NCBI GenBank assembly: GCA_028679405.1
Contig: JAJRBP010000144.1
Location: forward strand, 1-7,519
Direction: 5' to 3'
Length of the DNA: 7,519 nt
DNA from: Methanoregulaceae archaeon
GTDB taxonomy: Archaea; Halobacteriota; Methanomicrobia; Methanomicrobiales; Methanospirillaceae
Of this stretch, positions 6,283-7,519 are shown in pieces. Positions within the stretch are counted from its first letter, which is position 1. Every line of letters begins with the position of its first letter. The position numbers and the translations under genes are program-made. A model generated the notes under the pieces. The model was not told the origin of the DNA. It saw nothing but the letters and a program-made list of their open reading frames with translations, and made no database searches.

Positions 6283-7475
6283 TCTGTCATCTCCTCTATG
6301 CGGATCAACTCGTTCAGTTTCGCGATTCTCTCGCCGCCGACCACTCCGGTCTTCAAAAAGATACAATCGAAAGCAGTCGCAAGATGGGCGATCGACGTAT
6401 CGGTCGTCTCGCCCGACCGGTGGCTCATCACGGTATCTATCCCGTTCACGTGGGAGAGCCGTATCGCCTCGTAGGTATCGGTGAGCGTCCCGACCTGGTT
6501 TGGCTTGATAAGGACGCAGTTCGCAGAGCCGGTCTCGAGCCCCTGGACGATCCGTGCGGTATTCGTCACAAAGAGGTCGTCGCCGCAGACCAGGCAGCGG
6601 TCGCCCACCTGCCCGGTCAGGTCTGCGAACCCTGAAAAATCATCCTCATGGAGAGGGTCTTCCACGTATATCAGCTCATACCGGTCCACGAGCTCAGTTA
6701 CGTAACCGATCTGCTCTTCCGTGGTGAGCTTCTGGTCCCGGTACTGGTATTTGCCGGACCCGGCGTCCCAGAGCTGGCTTGCGGCCATGTCCACGCCTAT
6801 CCTGATCTCGAGCCCGGTCTCATCCGATACCGCCGATGCGGCTTCCCTCATCACCTCGAATGCTTCCGTATCGGATAACCTGGGAGCCCATGCCCCCTCG
6901 TCTCCCTTGCCGCAGGTCCTGCCCCTGGCACGCAGCAGGTCCCGGACCTTGTGGTGGACCGAGGCATTCGCCATGACCGCTTCGAACGCGGTGGCGGCGC
7001 CTGTCGGGACAACAAGGAACTCCTGTATGTCTGTCGCATCAGGTGCATGTGCACCTCCGCCGATCACATTTCCGAGCGGGAGCGGTGTGTCCTTTGCGAA
7101 TACCCCGGAGAGGTACCTGATAAGGTCAAGGCCCATCGACGAGGCGGCGGCCTTTGCGGTGGCGAGCGAGATCGATACCGCCACGTTCGCCCCAATCACG
7201 GCAAAGTCGCCGGTCCCATCCTTTTCGTGAAGGATCCCGTCGATCAACGCCTGTTCTGCCGCATCCTCATCGATAAGGGCAGGGACGACTTCCGCCATCC
7301 CATGCCTGACCGCCTCCGCGGGGGGTCTTACCTTCGCTTCGAATTTTCCTGTGCTCGCACCGCTGGGCGCGGCGGCCCGGCCGAAACCGCTCTCCGTGAT
7401 GACATCCGCCTCAACAGTCGGATTGCCCCTGCTGTCGAGGATTGTCCGGAGCTGTATCTCCCGAATAATGGTCAT
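6279..7475 (-). CDS. eno: Enolase (phosphopyruvate hydratase)
   Basis: Cytosolic enolase interconverts 2-phosphoglycerate and phosphoenolpyruvate; in an autotrophic methanogen it mainly serves gluconeogenesis from PEP. The 398 residues match a full archaeal enolase. The N-terminal domain has [12 protein letters not shown] (residues 14-25) and the mobile loop SGAST (38-42). The barrel domain has QEF with E152, the catalytic-acid motif GDEGAWAP with E193, metal ligands D229, E272 and D299, the catalytic lysine K324 in IKPNQ, SHRSGET (351-357) and K375. Most enolases have GDEGG at 191-195, whereas here the last glycine is alanine; the catalytic glutamate is kept. The ATG start follows AGGA at a 5-base spacing and begins with the usual 'I-R-E-I-x-x-R-x-I-L-D-S-R-G' lead-in. 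The stop overlaps the rpsB start as ATGA, so the two are probably translationally coupled. Confidence 0.96.
   Translation of the reverse strand: MTIIREIQLRTILDSRGNPTVEADVITESGFGRAAAPSGASTGKFEAKVRPPAEAVRHGMAEVVPALIDEDAAEQALIDGILHEKDGTGDFAVIGANVAVSISLATAKAAASSMGLDLIRYLSGVFAKDTPLPLGNVIGGGAHAPDATDIQEFLVVPTGAATAFEAVMANASVHHKVRDLLRARGRTCGKGDEGAWAPRLSDTEAFEVMREAASAVSDETGLEIRIGVDMAASQLWDAGSGKYQYRDQKLTTEEQIGYVTELVDRYELIYVEDPLHEDDFSGFADLTGQVGDRCLVCGDDLFVTNTARIVQGLETGSANCVLIKPNQVGTLTDTYEAIRLSHVNGIDTVMSHRSGETTDTSIAHLATAFDCIFLKTGVVGGERIAKLNELIRIEEMTE
6291..6294 (-). promoter_or_regulatory. Ribosome binding site of rpsB
   Basis: GGAG inside the last codons of eno, eight bases before the ATG at 6282. It selects this start over the upstream in-frame TTG at 6366. 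Translation initiation here would take place while ribosomes finish eno. Confidence 0.8.
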
Positions 7476-7482
7476 AAATTTC

Positions 7483-7519
7483 CTACTTCCTCTTCACCGT
7501 GATGGGAATTACTTGCTGG
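7483..7519 (-). CDS. rpoK: C-terminal tip of RNA polymerase subunit K (RpoK/Rpb6-like), partial
   Basis: Only the last eleven complete codons and a TAG stop are in the window. They read [12 protein letters not shown] basic tail of the form 'I-P-I-x-V-K-R' is typical of the C-terminus of archaeal RpoK, the Rpb6/omega-like subunit that helps assemble RNA polymerase. RpoK is also the gene usually found immediately upstream of eno and rpsB in methanogens. The stop lies 7 bases before the eno start, and the end of this gene carries the purine-rich stretch that serves as the eno ribosome binding site. The identification rests on eleven residues plus known gene order, so it is tentative; the reading frame and stop are clear. 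Confidence 0.6.
   Translation of the reverse strand, partial: QQVIPITVKRK

Noticed and set aside
6283..6366. 28-residue N-terminal extension of S2 from a TTG start
   Set aside because: The extension is charged, not conserved in the family and lies within eno coding sequence. The ATG at 6282 has a well-spaced GGAG and the correct length.
1..7519. CRISPR array, tRNA/rRNA, transposon or phage genes
   Set aside because: No repeated spacer-repeat pattern, no structured RNA signature, no transposase or integrase motif. Nearly every base belongs to a recognised housekeeping gene.

Overview
The window is a single-direction gene block from a euryarchaeal methanogen, most likely order Methanomicrobiales (Methanoculleus/Methanoregula-like). 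The archaeal evidence is a 202-residue archaeal-type S2 protein, an archaeal RNase J, and an archaeal mevalonate kinase, isopentenyl phosphate kinase and type 2 IPP isomerase beside a short-chain prenyl synthase. Shine-Dalgarno sites are strong and base composition is fairly GC-rich by eye. The order-level placement is inference. No ribosomal or marker RNA is present to confirm it.

All nine genes lie on the minus strand, so the block is read from 7519 down to 1. In transcription order they are: the 3' tip of a gene that looks like rpoK (RNA polymerase subunit K), eno (enolase), rpsB (ribosomal protein S2), a MEMO-family protein, mvk (mevalonate kinase), ipk (isopentenyl phosphate kinase), fni (type 2 isopentenyl diphosphate isomerase), rnj (archaeal RNase J) and idsA (short-chain isoprenyl diphosphate synthase, truncated at the window edge). 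The window is almost entirely coding. The non-coding gaps are 7, 28, 0 and 10 bases, and the other four junctions overlap by 4 (eno/rpsB), 8 (mvk/ipk), 3 (ipk/fni) and 11 (fni/rnj) bases. I see no internal promoter, terminator, RNA gene, mobile element, CRISPR array or repeat family. The arrangement suggests one long transcript with translational coupling.

Functionally, mvk, ipk, fni and idsA supply most of the kinase-to-prenyl-diphosphate part of the archaeal modified mevalonate pathway. Mevalonate is phosphorylated to 5-phosphomevalonate, isopentenyl phosphate (made by enzymes not encoded here) is phosphorylated to IPP, IPP is isomerised to DMAPP, and IdsA condenses these to FPP/GGPP for ether-lipid synthesis. 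The steps from phosphomevalonate to isopentenyl phosphate are absent from the window. The same block carries transcription (rpoK), translation (rpsB), RNA turnover (rnj) and central carbon (eno) genes, so it looks like a growth-linked housekeeping superoperon. The order is, to my knowledge, widely conserved in methanogens, so I do not think this window holds a new system. The points most worth checking are the in-frame TAG-GTG junction between MEMO and mvk, the MEMO protein lacking the human-type cysteine, the RNase J placement, the use of GTG and TTG starts, and the near absence of CTAG.
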